A stretch of 26,591 nucleotides of DNA. It comes from a virus. Under the pieces are notes generated by a model. That model was not told where the DNA came from. It saw nothing but the letters and a program-made list of their open reading frames with translations, and made no database searches. Numbering within the stretch: the stretch's first letter is position 1; every line of letters begins with the position of its first letter. Below are positions 17,601 to 24,528 of the stretch, piece after piece. The position numbers and the translations under genes were made by a program. The stretch lies in the IMG/VR virus record IMGVR_UViG_3300006919_000363, positions 1 to 26,591 of that record. The stretch is one strand, 5' to 3'.

Positions 17601-18310
17601 CTACTGGCACAACAACTCCAAATATTACTCTAGATCTTTCTGAGTTTACAGACATGACCGCTGCCATGGTAGGCACGGATGAGTTTATTGTTTTAGATGC
17701 TGGAGCAGAAAGAAGAAAGGCGGCTAACGAAATAAGCCTAAGTATTTTTAATGATGACTTAAATTATTTAGAAGACATCACTCCTGCTGCTCCTGCGGTA
17801 ACAGCTACAAATATTGTAGGTGAGACAATTGAAGTTGTTTTCTCTGCCTCTACTACAGCAGATATTGACTACTACCAAGTTTGGTCTTCTGTAGATGGCG
17901 GTTCTTATGGATTGATTGCACAAATTCCTGATACGGATTTTGCTTCATCTATGACAGTTATTGACGCTTCATTTAACGTAAGTGGTACTATTGCATATAG
18001 AGTGTACGCTGTTAAGAGTGGGGTTTATTCCTCACCTGGAACAGCTTCTAAAGCATTTACTGCACCAACTTTAGATGTGCTCAACATGTCTGTAGTTAGT
18101 TTAAATACTGCTTACTACATTCAATACGATTTGCCAGACTCTAGGTTTGTAGATCACATTGAGATATACATGGACTCGGAGGCTAGTGCTGCAAACTTAA
18201 CACGTACGGGAGCAACGTTAGTCTACAGCGGAAACAACACATCTTATATGTACGCTGTAGGAAGTAATAATAACTATCACCAATTCTGGGTTGAAGTTGT
18301 AGAATCATAA
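11648..18310 (+). CDS. Giant tail fibre protein with fibronectin-III-like C-terminus (2220 aa)
   Basis: At 6.7 kb this is a quarter of the window. The N-terminal start MAIKLVSALS matches the 618-aa fibre's MALKIVSGLS, suggesting a common docking segment. Shaft modules include five WNTAYGWGNHASAGY-like units, three NLVxSAPxxLxTLNELAAALGDD units, four VGDGGLTQKNFTTTLKxKLDGI units, and IYHDGSNSYLTDTGTGN and LRLGSGADLKAYHSGT units. All are known to me from marine phage and T4-like fibres. From about residue 2043 a fibronectin-III-like stretch begins (PAAPAVTATNIVGETIEVVF, DYYQVWSSVDGG, IAYRVYAVKSG). A second beta domain ends the protein. It is expected to be a long trimeric fibre binding host surface polymers. 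Codon use shifts from mainly CGN to mainly AGA arginines after about 12,420, hinting at mosaic origin. Confidence 0.88.
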   Translation: MAIKLVSALSTPQFIQFQNSSGQNTGKIETSGNDLVISNAVGNVLFGDGASDIYIGDGVNSVDILFEQSGAIRGEGSVTLTLGSSNTTLNVYNPQMANGMTLTSTMTMGTGAVIDFLPDTGAIINLDGQTILKRNTFNGGITLGHDDAVIIAGGDTYSVLESNISLGAETVFLGAEGGVTIYAFPNNDTAWSNRKEFIFSNDTNFYLDGRVYPSDQATNYVDSTRIANWQTAYGWGNHAGLYLGATAKAADSNLLDGIDSSAFLRSNTSDTFGNANSVLTIEGTVRSNNNSNGNGPNFNVSTTNKAIEEYAYRVDRSGTVAGGIRIDGNISIPDYIFHTGDTNTYMQFHAADQWRVVTGGGERLEVNNSQVTVASNLVVGGDTTTGKITISKQSQHVTQGSISASDAHLDLYNNWESDTDQKGSIITFTDNYYGSGTYNKTTRAAIKGGTDTTGNTADGYLEFYTDSAGANSPNMVLRLDKNKNAYFSGSISTASNGSSSQWNTAYGWGNHASVGYLTTSSAASTYAPLASPALTGTPTAPTAGSSTNTTQIATTAFVQTAVSNLVDSAPGALNTLNELAAALGDDANFSTTITNSIATKLPLAGGTITGNVKFNDNVELRLGSGADLKAYHSGTHTYFDNNVGDLILRNLADDKDIVFQSDNGSGGTATYMFLDGSQTNVNFQKDAIWTDGKKALFGGSGDLQIYHDGSNSYLTDTGTGNMYLNAADNMYFQVYATGERWITLTKDAGVQLFYNDVEKFQTQSTGTKTYGVHNIEYNGIGLDIENSASSGSDTGIRIRGARNGQEYATDNLTSYILLSNFDDNTTPNNYDLVKIGAGMYDANSDTGYFRVETNNGTSLTKAFDIDKNQDAKFYGDVDSDGNITASNLNVSNWNTAYNWGNHASAGYSTATGVANNADNYGSWNLKTNDVQRTTVGSGGDLNLVAGTNVSLGYSAGGTVTITSTDTNTQLTDAQVRGKISGTGLISYNSSTGVISTTANNYSLPAGSSATRGGFKIGYAENGKNYPVEVSSEKMYVNVPWTDTNTDTVTSVGVSGSETTGTITLVGAGATTLSQSGQTIEIRSTNTTYTVGDGGLTQKNFTTTLKNKLDGIASGAEVNVQSNWNATSGDALILNKPTIPSGSQLVKVYNNVDYIASGGTTGDYRDNYGPGVTVYEGYSVGANTPHSYDSTVQFMSTTGQGFELSADWLSNSTTPLKIRSLRDCCQGWSTWRDVAVAEDGLSGTFYFNDSIHVGSKITHSGDTNTYVQFDADRIRLVAGGTTKFDSNSTYATQTYVNTAVSNLVSSAPAALDTLNELAAALGDDANFSTTTTTALGNRLRIDTASQGLTSTQKSNGRTNLGLGTAATSASTDFVSVSGDTISGNIDIVHAANATGLTVRVTGGAVPTTPQFKVGRDTSQYWGVFVDDGTANLVHRQDEIGGGSNHHTQFQIWSSGGGTHSWKWQVADNAGANGAEKMKLTADSELTLGSGSNTITNTKVGQWDTAYGWGDHSTEGYLTAETFGSSDVIMSLSGDDVIAGESITLAGGLSYNSSTNTLSQTDNNTTYSVGDGGLTQKNFTTTLKTKLDGIAASANNYTHPSYNGDDFSVDTGALTGFNVVSDIDINVTTDALGHVTDANGSVATRALQNLNIPDTRAGEIAPDSYLDKALSLDFTDEFGSLGSWYSGLTLKGWSGSYAAWQLISNSDNNTADQNLYFRSGSGATWGTMHKVYHSGNLTAGTNVSISSGGVISSTDTNTTYSVGDGGLTQKNFTTTLKTKLDGIEASADVTDTTNVVAALTAGTNVQIAANGTISATDTNTTYSVGDGGLTQKNFTTTLKTKLDGIAAGADVTPSWVPSTDPSYATQSYVGTQISNLVASAPSTLDTLNELAAALGDDPNFATTMSTALGNRLRVDISTQNLTSTQKSNGRTNLGLGTAATFATGDFATSAQGTHADTAFNWGDHGLAGYVTSSGVTSVTVGTGLDVATGTTTPNITLDLSEFTDMTAAMVGTDEFIVLDAGAERRKAANEISLSIFNDDLNYLEDITPAAPAVTATNIVGETIEVVFSASTTADIDYYQVWSSVDGGSYGLIAQIPDTDFASSMTVIDASFNVSGTIAYRVYAVKSGVYSSPGTASKAFTAPTLDVLNMSVVSLNTAYYIQYDLPDSRFVDHIEIYMDSEASAANLTRTGATLVYSGNNTSYMYAVGSNNNYHQFWVEVVES
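13334..17350 (+). repeat. Three dispersed SNLVxSAPxxLxTLNELAAALGDD units
   Basis: Copies lie at 13334-13423, 15545-15634 and 17261-17350 (30 codons each). The last two are followed by a longer shared stretch, ALGNRLR then LTSTQKSNGRTNLGLGTAAT. Spacing is about 2.2 and 1.7 kb, so the fibre is built from large duplicated blocks rather than simple tandem repeats. Confidence 0.8.
14915..17176 (+). repeat. Four VGDGGLTQKNFTTTLKxKLDGI units with scrambled codons
   Basis: Copies lie at 14915-14980, 16346-16411, 16925-16990 and 17111-17176, each 22 codons. The protein is identical except for one position (N or T before KLDGI). The last two copies differ at 14 of 22 codons with no amino-acid change, including a TTA to CTT leucine switch. 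Confidence 0.88.
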
Positions 18311-18312
18311 TT

Positions 18313-18471
18313 ATGGAAATAGACGGATTGGAATACTGGAAACATGCATTAGCTGTGCAAGAAAATCATCTTGCTATTATTAAAAAGAAAGGCTTCAAGG
18401 ACATACGTGATATTGAAAATTGCAAAATGTCTATAGAAGAGGCTAAACTTAAAATACAAGAACTGGAATGA
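18313..18471 (+). CDS. Small helical protein between fibre genes (52 aa)
   Basis: An ATG at 18313, two bases after the giant fibre's stop, opens 52 codons (MEIDGLEYWKHALAVQENHL...) and ends TGA at 18469-18471. The next gene's ATG overlaps as ATGA. The protein is rich in E, K and I and almost entirely helical, with a QENHLAIIKKKGFKD middle and an EEAKLKIQELE end. It may be a fibre chaperone or coiled-coil adaptor. It fills an otherwise unexplained 157-base gap exactly, and this is the main evidence that it is real. No family recognised. Confidence 0.6.
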   Translation: MEIDGLEYWKHALAVQENHLAIIKKKGFKDIRDIENCKMSIEEAKLKIQELE

Positions 18472-20156
18472 TAAAAAACGATGTATTATCTAGGAGCAAG
18501 ATAGTTTCTATAACAGGAGCAATTGCAAACGATTACGAAGAGCAGAAAGCTATTGTTCCTGCTTGGAAGCGTGGTGTTGGAAACTACTCCGGTTATTTAA
18601 ATGCTGGCAGTGATGACACCATTGGCTTTCCTCACGGGTATGGCGTGCACGATGATATTTTGATTTTAGCTTCTTGGTCTTCTGGATTGGGTATTTATAA
18701 AATAAACAATGACGGAAGCTTTACCAATATCTATAACAATACAGATCCTTCTGCAGGATACGGAGATGCAAACAACCAGTCTATAGTTCTTCATAAGCCA
18801 AGCAAAAAATTTGTTATTGCGTCTTATGACAACAATGGGTATTCTATATGGGATTATTCTGACTGTTTTAATGGTAACGCACCAACACGTTTAGAAGCTG
18901 CTCAATATCTTATTAACGTTTCGGGAGGCGGAGCTTTTGATGATTTTGGGTCTTCATACTTTTCCGGTTTAACAATAGCTGGAGACTGGGTATACGCTGC
19001 CACAGAAAATGCAGATCACTACAAGAAGATTGGTCGCAGAAACATGGTTACAGGCGTACAAGAAGTTATAGATTTTACTGTTGATAAATATACAGGTTCC
19101 GCAACTATAGATAGAAACGGATATAGAGGATGCTTGAGCTATGACTCTGTAAATGATAGAGTGTTTTATCAAACATATTATAATGCTAATATGACTACAA
19201 TTGTTGATGCTTCAACATCTAATCCAAAAGCTGTTTGGTGTGATATGGGTGATGCAGGTCTTGGAGATGATGCCTATGAGCAAGGTATATTTGTAATTGA
19301 TCCTGTAAATGCGCCTAATGAAATGGTCGTAGGATGTAGTAGTAGATTTGCTCATGTAGATATTACTCCTTGCTTTACCGGAACTAAACCTACAGTGCTT
19401 AGTCAAATATATGTAGAAAGCGCTGCATCAGGTCAACGATTTGGAGCTTACAATAGAGCAGGTGTTCAGAATCAAGAAATAACAAGTAAACATTCTGAAA
19501 GAAATCCATCTTTCCCTACTATGATTCCAAGCACTGCTGATAGAGGAAGAAATATGTTAGAGGGTTGGATAGATTTAGATAACAATAAAATGGTGGGGTT
19601 GTATAGATATAATAGTACTACCGAAGATACGTCTACCGGAGGACGAGGAAGAAGCTTAAGATTTGATTACAGCAATCCTATTTTTAGAATGCAGTCTGCT
19701 AATGGTACATACTATTGGATTAAGTGTGGTCACTCTGGGGGTGACGGTCATCAATTGTGGAGTTATTCAGATTCTGTCGGCAATGGTCTTATAGGAAACT
19801 GGGAAGTTGTCTATGGAAATTATACATTGCCTAACTCAGCAAACATTGACTTTGTAAACTTAAATTACAATGACCACTACGTACCTTCTGGATGTGCTTT
19901 TTCTTATTATGTAAGTAATAACGGAGGTACTAGTTATGAATTGTATACAGGAGGATCAGATGGATATCATACCTTCAACTCTACCGGCACTAGCTTGAGA
20001 GTTAAATATGTAGCTACAGGATTTTCTGACAAAGCTCCTTACAAAATGGGGACAGCTTTTGATGGCGTGAATTACGGTTCCCTGTATACATCTATAAAAG
20101 ACGCAACCATACCATATAAGGTAACTAGAAAAAGACTGAGAGGTAAAAAAAATTAA
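18468..20156 (+). CDS. Propeller-like virion or adhesin protein (562 aa)
   Basis: The first 380 residues contain blade-like repeats of four short strands with Asp- and Gly-rich turns: DDILILASWSSGLGIYKINN, KKFVIASYDNNGYSIWDYSD, GDWVYAATENADHYKKIGRR, NDRVFYQTYYNANMTTIVDA and NEMVVGCSSRFAHVDITP. They look like a beta-propeller of the NHL, kelch or YVTN type. The last 180 residues form a separate beta region (FRMQSANGTYYWIKCGHSGG, SGCAFSYYVSNNGGTSYELY) and a basic tail (KVTRKRLRGKKN). There is no signal peptide. By location it is a fibre-associated adhesin or receptor-binding protein. The exact fold and ligand are inferred. The start overlaps the preceding stop (ATGA). Confidence 0.65.
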   Translation: MIKNDVLSRSKIVSITGAIANDYEEQKAIVPAWKRGVGNYSGYLNAGSDDTIGFPHGYGVHDDILILASWSSGLGIYKINNDGSFTNIYNNTDPSAGYGDANNQSIVLHKPSKKFVIASYDNNGYSIWDYSDCFNGNAPTRLEAAQYLINVSGGGAFDDFGSSYFSGLTIAGDWVYAATENADHYKKIGRRNMVTGVQEVIDFTVDKYTGSATIDRNGYRGCLSYDSVNDRVFYQTYYNANMTTIVDASTSNPKAVWCDMGDAGLGDDAYEQGIFVIDPVNAPNEMVVGCSSRFAHVDITPCFTGTKPTVLSQIYVESAASGQRFGAYNRAGVQNQEITSKHSERNPSFPTMIPSTADRGRNMLEGWIDLDNNKMVGLYRYNSTTEDTSTGGRGRSLRFDYSNPIFRMQSANGTYYWIKCGHSGGDGHQLWSYSDSVGNGLIGNWEVVYGNYTLPNSANIDFVNLNYNDHYVPSGCAFSYYVSNNGGTSYELYTGGSDGYHTFNSTGTSLRVKYVATGFSDKAPYKMGTAFDGVNYGSLYTSIKDATIPYKVTRKRLRGKKN

Positions 20157-20159
20157 ACA

Positions 20160-22712
20160 ATGGCAACAATAACTGGATCTAAAAGACACTTAGACATTAA
20201 TAGTAGTACGGTAACTACTTCATCAAATATAGATATTGGTGCTAAGTTGTTTATTTCTACTACCGATACAAACACCACAAGTACTACTGCTTTAGTCCTT
20301 AACTCTAATGAGGTAGAACAACGTACTCTAGGTTCTAACGCTTTTACAAGCTATACAGACCATAGTACACAAGGTTATTTAACTACTGTAACATTTGGAG
20401 ACATTACTGGCACTCCTACAACGATATCCGGATACGGCATTACGGATGCTTTTGATGGAGCGTATGGTTCATTAAGTAGCATTCCTTCTACATTTGCGCC
20501 ATCTGCCCACAACCAAGCGTGGAGTACTATAACAGGAACTCCTACTACTATAAGCGGGTATGGTATTACAGATGCCTTTGATGGTGCTTATAGTTCATTA
20601 ACAGGTGTTCCTTCTTTAGGTACGGCAGCTGCTAGCGCTGCAACAGATTTTGTAGCTGTAAGTGGAGACACAATTACTGGCAACTTGTTGTTACAAGACA
20701 GCGTTGAGTTGATACTTGGTACAGATACAGATTTAAAAATCTATCACGATGGAACAAATGGTAGAATAGCAAATAACACTGGTCACCTTTACATTCAAAA
20801 TTTATCAGATGATAAAGATATTATCCTCAGAAGCGATGATGGTTCTGGTGGCTTAGAAACATACTTGAATATAGATGGGTCTCTCGGGCAGGTTAGCGTT
20901 CCAAAACCTTTTGTTGTAACTAGTAATGCGACTATTAGCGGAGAGCTGTATACAGGAGCTAATCTTACCGTTGGTGATGGAACTGATGACTCTAAAATTA
21001 TTATTAAAAACTTCAATGCCACATCTGAGCATATTGAGTTTTATCATGGTAGCACTCGTGTAGGTGAAATTGGTGCTGAAGACACTACTTGGTTGCGTAT
21101 TAATCAAGAAACTAACAAAAACATATACACTCCTAGATATATACGTGCTGACAATGGTTTCTTTGTAGATGGCACAACAAAAGGTATTAATGGTAGCGGT
21201 AACTTTATCGGAGGCACTATCACAGGTGCAAGTGATGCTAATGTTACAAACTGGGATGCCGCTTATACTCACTCTCAAGCTGCACATGCACCAAGTAATG
21301 CGGAAGCTAACGTACAATCAGATTGGAACGCTACAAGTGGTGATGCTTTAATCCTTAACAAACCTACTATTCCTACAAACAATAATCAGTTGACCAATGG
21401 TGCTGGATATATAACAGGTATTGCTGCTAACTCTGTAGGTATAACAGAACTAAATGTTTCGGATGGTACTTCTGGTCAAGTATTGACTACTGATGGTAAT
21501 GGAACGCTGTCTTTTACTACGGTATCTGCAAGTGGTTCTAACTACTACCTAGACGATATTACAAGAACTGCTAGTACAAACACTCTTGTGTTTAGTGTTA
21601 ATGGAACTACAGACCAGTCTTATACCTTTGGTGCTAACGCATTTACCGATACAGCTATCCCAGTAAGTGGAACAGACTTTGACCCAGTAGGAACAGACAA
21701 TTCTACAAACGTAACACTTGCTTCTGTAACAGGAAACTATCTAAGCATTAGTGGTCAAGAAATTACAGCAGGTACTGTTCCTATTTCTTTAGGTGGTACT
21801 GGAGCAACTACAGCATCGGCTGCTAGAACAAACCTAGGTGTTGACCCAGCGGGTACAGACAACTCTACAGATGTTTCACTTGTTACTACAGCTGCTAATT
21901 ACTTGACTATTAGTGGTCAGGCAATCACCCTTGCTAAGCCTAAGCTTAGTGAAATCAATGGTGGTGCTACAGCAGGTATTCTAACCACAAATACGGGTGG
22001 TGTTGTATCTGTTGACACAAGTACATACTTGACAGAAGTTGCGTTCTCAGACCTTATCTCAACACCAACCACCCTTTCTGGATATGGTATTACTGACGCT
22101 GATAACTATGGTTCTTGGAGTATACAAAATGGCGGAGGAACAGCTACATCAATTACAAGCGGTAAGCATATTAGATTTGATGGCGCTTCTATTAGCGGTT
22201 CGGGTACTTCAGGAGATCCATATGCTGTAGACTTATCATCATTAAATACTACTTACTCAGCTGGAACAGGTTTAACTTTAAGTGGTACAACATTTAGTGT
22301 TACAGCTGGAACATATGCTGCAGCATCTCACACGCATACACCTACTCAAGCAGGTCTTAGTAACTTGTCTAACAGCGGCAACAGCTTGGCTGGTACATTT
22401 ACCGCTACAGGGGATATCATTGCTTACTCAGATGTCCGTGTAAAAGAAAACATCAAAGACATTGATAACGCTTTAGACAAAGTCTCTAAATTGAGAGGTG
22501 TTGAATACAACAAGATTGGAAGTGATGAAAAGTCTATTGGTGTCATTGCTCAAGAGATTCAAAAGGTTCTTCCAGAAGTTGTAAGAGAAGATCAAGATGG
22601 AATGCTTGGTGTGTCTTACGGAAATATTACAGCAGTTCTTATTGAAGCGATTAAAGATCAGCAAAAGCAAATTGATGAACTAAAATCTATTATCGATGGC
22701 TTTACAAAGTAG
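20160..22712 (+). CDS. Tail fibre with C-terminal S74 intramolecular chaperone (850 aa)
   Basis: The N-terminal half is a fibre shaft with GYGITDAFDGAY units, LILGTDTDLKIYHDGTNG, and a QSDWNATSGDALILNKPTIP unit also present in the giant fibre. From residue 757 the classic S74 (endosialidase-type) chaperone begins: SDVRVKENIKDIDNAL, then GVEYNKIG, a SIGVIAQEIQKVLPEVV block and a terminal coil (IEAIKDQQKQIDELKSI). Ser757 and Lys762 sit five residues apart, as in the Ser911-Lys916 dyad of phage K1F endosialidase. This suggests trimerisation followed by self-cleavage before Ser757, releasing about 94 residues. It probably matures a receptor-binding fibre. Family knowledge supports the mechanism; cleavage here is inferred. 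Confidence 0.9.
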   Translation: MATITGSKRHLDINSSTVTTSSNIDIGAKLFISTTDTNTTSTTALVLNSNEVEQRTLGSNAFTSYTDHSTQGYLTTVTFGDITGTPTTISGYGITDAFDGAYGSLSSIPSTFAPSAHNQAWSTITGTPTTISGYGITDAFDGAYSSLTGVPSLGTAAASAATDFVAVSGDTITGNLLLQDSVELILGTDTDLKIYHDGTNGRIANNTGHLYIQNLSDDKDIILRSDDGSGGLETYLNIDGSLGQVSVPKPFVVTSNATISGELYTGANLTVGDGTDDSKIIIKNFNATSEHIEFYHGSTRVGEIGAEDTTWLRINQETNKNIYTPRYIRADNGFFVDGTTKGINGSGNFIGGTITGASDANVTNWDAAYTHSQAAHAPSNAEANVQSDWNATSGDALILNKPTIPTNNNQLTNGAGYITGIAANSVGITELNVSDGTSGQVLTTDGNGTLSFTTVSASGSNYYLDDITRTASTNTLVFSVNGTTDQSYTFGANAFTDTAIPVSGTDFDPVGTDNSTNVTLASVTGNYLSISGQEITAGTVPISLGGTGATTASAARTNLGVDPAGTDNSTDVSLVTTAANYLTISGQAITLAKPKLSEINGGATAGILTTNTGGVVSVDTSTYLTEVAFSDLISTPTTLSGYGITDADNYGSWSIQNGGGTATSITSGKHIRFDGASISGSGTSGDPYAVDLSSLNTTYSAGTGLTLSGTTFSVTAGTYAAASHTHTPTQAGLSNLSNSGNSLAGTFTATGDIIAYSDVRVKENIKDIDNALDKVSKLRGVEYNKIGSDEKSIGVIAQEIQKVLPEVVREDQDGMLGVSYGNITAVLIEAIKDQQKQIDELKSIIDGFTK
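20406..20591 (+). repeat. Two identical 20-residue fibre units with different codons
   Basis: TGTPTTISGYGITDAFDGAY is encoded at 20406-20465 and again at 20532-20591. All 20 residues agree, but 12 of 20 codons differ. One is a TCC to AGC serine switch that cannot occur by a single synonymous change. A degenerate third unit (STPTTLSGYGITDADNYG) lies near 22060. Confidence 0.9.
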
Positions 22713-23658
22713 TGGTACAATAAAAATGTCAGAAATAAATTCAGAACTGGGTCGGTCAAGTACTGCTACTATTTCTCTTGACAGCGCTGAGTCTGGATCC
22801 TATGGAACTATTAATACTGCTTCTGCATCTTATCCTAGTGATGCAAGACCTGCATCTATGAGTGAGTGGTACAGCTACGATCACAGCGCAAGTGCTGCAT
22901 TGTCTTACTGGGATCTGAGTAATGATATTAAGTGGGATAGTGCCGTAACAAAGCCTGTTCCTACATCTTCGTCAGATATGACAATATCTTTGTGGATTAG
23001 ACCCCAGTGGACTGCTACAGATCTTAATTTAATTGTGTTTGATCTTACACCATCTGGAACAACTTCTACTGCAAACCGCTTTTTCCTACAGTACGACTAC
23101 GGGTTAAATAGATTTATAGCACGTTACAGAAGTGCCTCGGTAAACTTTGATAGGCAATGGGCACTGCATAGTAATAATTCTGCAACTGGTACAGGAACAT
23201 CTTCTACCAATTACTGGACATCATCTAATAGAGGTAACGCTAATTCAGACGGGTTTGTTAATTTGATATTGACATATGACGGATCCCAGTCTACCGCAGC
23301 AGCTGCTTTTAAAATATATTGGAACGGTTCAGAGCTTACCTCAACAGCAGCATCAAATAACGGCTCTCGTTCAAATATGACGCTTGATGAACTTACGTTC
23401 TGCGGTAATGATCACAATACAGGTGGTAGTCGTATTGCTGATTACATGTACATGCATATGTGGGGATATGTATTTGACATAAACGGGGTAAATGGTATAT
23501 ATAACTCAGGTACACCTATATCAGCTACAGATGCTTCTTTGTCTGACCTCCTTATTTTTGGTGACACTTCTACTTCTATTCCAGCCAATAATGATCCTGA
23601 CGACAGCGGCAACTACGACTTCTTGACAGCAAACAGCCAATCTATGGCAGTGTTATAA
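22696..23658 (+). CDS. LamG-like lectin fibre protein (320 aa)
   Basis: I chose the ATG at 22696, which overlaps the S74 fibre stop. The first 20 residues, MALQSSGTIKMSEINSELGR, match a start I know from many small phage fibre proteins, whereas a start at 22726 would lose that motif. A second shared feature, DARPASMSEWYSYDHS, follows. Residues about 85-320 resemble a concanavalin-A or LamG jelly roll (MTISLWIRPQWTATDLNLIV, GFVNLILTYDGSQ, FKIYWNGSELTSTA, MTLDELTFCGND). That fold commonly binds sugars. It is likely a carbohydrate-binding fibre or adhesin. The specific glycan is unknown. Confidence 0.75.
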   Translation: MALQSSGTIKMSEINSELGRSSTATISLDSAESGSYGTINTASASYPSDARPASMSEWYSYDHSASAALSYWDLSNDIKWDSAVTKPVPTSSSDMTISLWIRPQWTATDLNLIVFDLTPSGTTSTANRFFLQYDYGLNRFIARYRSASVNFDRQWALHSNNSATGTGTSSTNYWTSSNRGNANSDGFVNLILTYDGSQSTAAAAFKIYWNGSELTSTAASNNGSRSNMTLDELTFCGNDHNTGGSRIADYMYMHMWGYVFDINGVNGIYNSGTPISATDASLSDLLIFGDTSTSIPANNDPDDSGNYDFLTANSQSMAVL

Positions 23659-23671
23659 AAAAACAAATAAA

Positions 23672-23690
23672 TATATTTGTACTATATTTG
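23672..23690 (+). promoter_or_regulatory. Two TATATTTG promoter-like boxes
   Basis: TATATTTG occurs at 23672-23679 and again at 23683-23690, the second followed by C (TATATTTGC). Both match the Bacteroidota TAnnTTTG -7 box. They lie in the A/T-rich gap between the fibre cluster and the 23724 gene, where a new transcription unit for the lysis genes would be expected. No clear -33 TTTG is seen at 19 bases upstream. Confidence 0.5.
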
Positions 23691-23723
23691 CAGTAGTTGA
23701 ATCTAATAAAACATTTTAATAGC

Positions 23724-23996
23724 ATGGCAACAAAAGTCAAAAAACTCTCGCAAGAGGAACTAGAAAAAATCCAAGTAGCTGTAAATACTTTTACAAAAGC
23801 AAAGCAGAATTTGGGTGAGATGGAATACCAAAAGTCTCAATTGATTGCTAACATTGGTCTATTTGAAAATAACCTTAAAGAGCTGCAAGAAGAACTAGAG
23901 CAAAAGTATGGTCAAGTAACTATTGACCTTAACACAGGAGAGTACACTCCTATGGAAGAGCCTGCCCCAGCTGAACAACTAGAAGTTGTAGAGTAA
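23724..23996 (+). CDS. Small coiled-coil phage protein (90 aa)
   Basis: I chose the ATG at 23724 (MATKVKKLSQEELEKIQVAV) over one 27 bases upstream. It has the usual A/T-rich leader, and the KLSQEELEKIQ start is typical. Residues about 10-65 form a long helix (FTKAKQNLGEMEYQKSQLI, ENNLKELQEELEQKYGQ). Then comes a short beta turn (VTIDLNTGEYTP) and an acidic proline-rich tail. I know similar small proteins from many marine phages with the same helix then KYG then GxYT layout, but no function has been assigned. It is first in the unit leading into the lysis genes. Confidence 0.65.
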   Translation: MATKVKKLSQEELEKIQVAVNTFTKAKQNLGEMEYQKSQLIANIGLFENNLKELQEELEQKYGQVTIDLNTGEYTPMEEPAPAEQLEVVE

Positions 23997-24035
23997 TGTG
24001 GTATACAACGGCAACATTAAAATTGAAGATAAACT

Positions 24036-24491
24036 ATGAAATTACGCGTAGTTAGATACAATTCTTCTGATGACTTTACACTTGGAATGCTTTTCGATGA
24101 AACAAACGGGAAGCATTTCTTGTGTTATACATTAGAGGATGAGCACCGAGATGAAAAGGTAATGCACGAGACTCGTATTCCTGCAGGTACATATAAGATT
24201 ACACTTCGTACTGTAGGAGGGTTTAATACTAGATACCAAGCAAAATACGGCGACATGCATAAAGGCATGTTATGGGTGAGAGATGTACCAGGATTTGAGT
24301 ACATATTAATTCACACAGGTAATACAGACGAGCACACTAGTGGGTGTTTGCTTGTAGGTAGTACCTCAGACATTAAAGGATTTGTTGGAGGGTCAGTAAA
24401 CGCTTATAAGAAGATTTACCCTGCAATAGCTAAAGCACTTGAGGATGGAGAAGAAGTCACAATTACATACGAAAACTACGACACAATCTGA
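24036..24491 (+). CDS. DUF5675-like protein, candidate endolysin (151 aa)
   Basis: The pattern matches the DUF5675 family: L-E-D then RIPAGTYKI (residues 47-55), W80-VRDVPGFEY, then ILIHTGNTDEHTSGCLL with His93, Ser102 and Cys104. The SGC context with an upstream His resembles the catalytic His/Cys arrangement of YkuD-type L,D-transpeptidases, so a cell-wall enzyme is plausible. In phages this family sits in lysis cassettes, and the holin and spanin-like genes here follow it directly. There is no signal peptide, so release would depend on the holin. Whether it cleaves or rearranges peptidoglycan is inferred. Confidence 0.75.
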   Translation: MKLRVVRYNSSDDFTLGMLFDETNGKHFLCYTLEDEHRDEKVMHETRIPAGTYKITLRTVGGFNTRYQAKYGDMHKGMLWVRDVPGFEYILIHTGNTDEHTSGCLLVGSTSDIKGFVGGSVNAYKKIYPAIAKALEDGEEVTITYENYDTI

Positions 24492-24528
24492 AACAAAAAG
24501 TAAGGTCCGTCGTATAATAGATAAAATT

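Noticed and set aside
20853-21317. 154-aa open frame on the minus strand
   Set aside because: It lies antisense to the S74 fibre, whose repetitive codons suppress stops on the other strand. It has no leader, coupling or recognisable domain.
18468-22712. Diversity-generating retroelement acting on a fibre gene
   Set aside because: No reverse transcriptase, template repeat or adenine-biased variable region was seen in the window.
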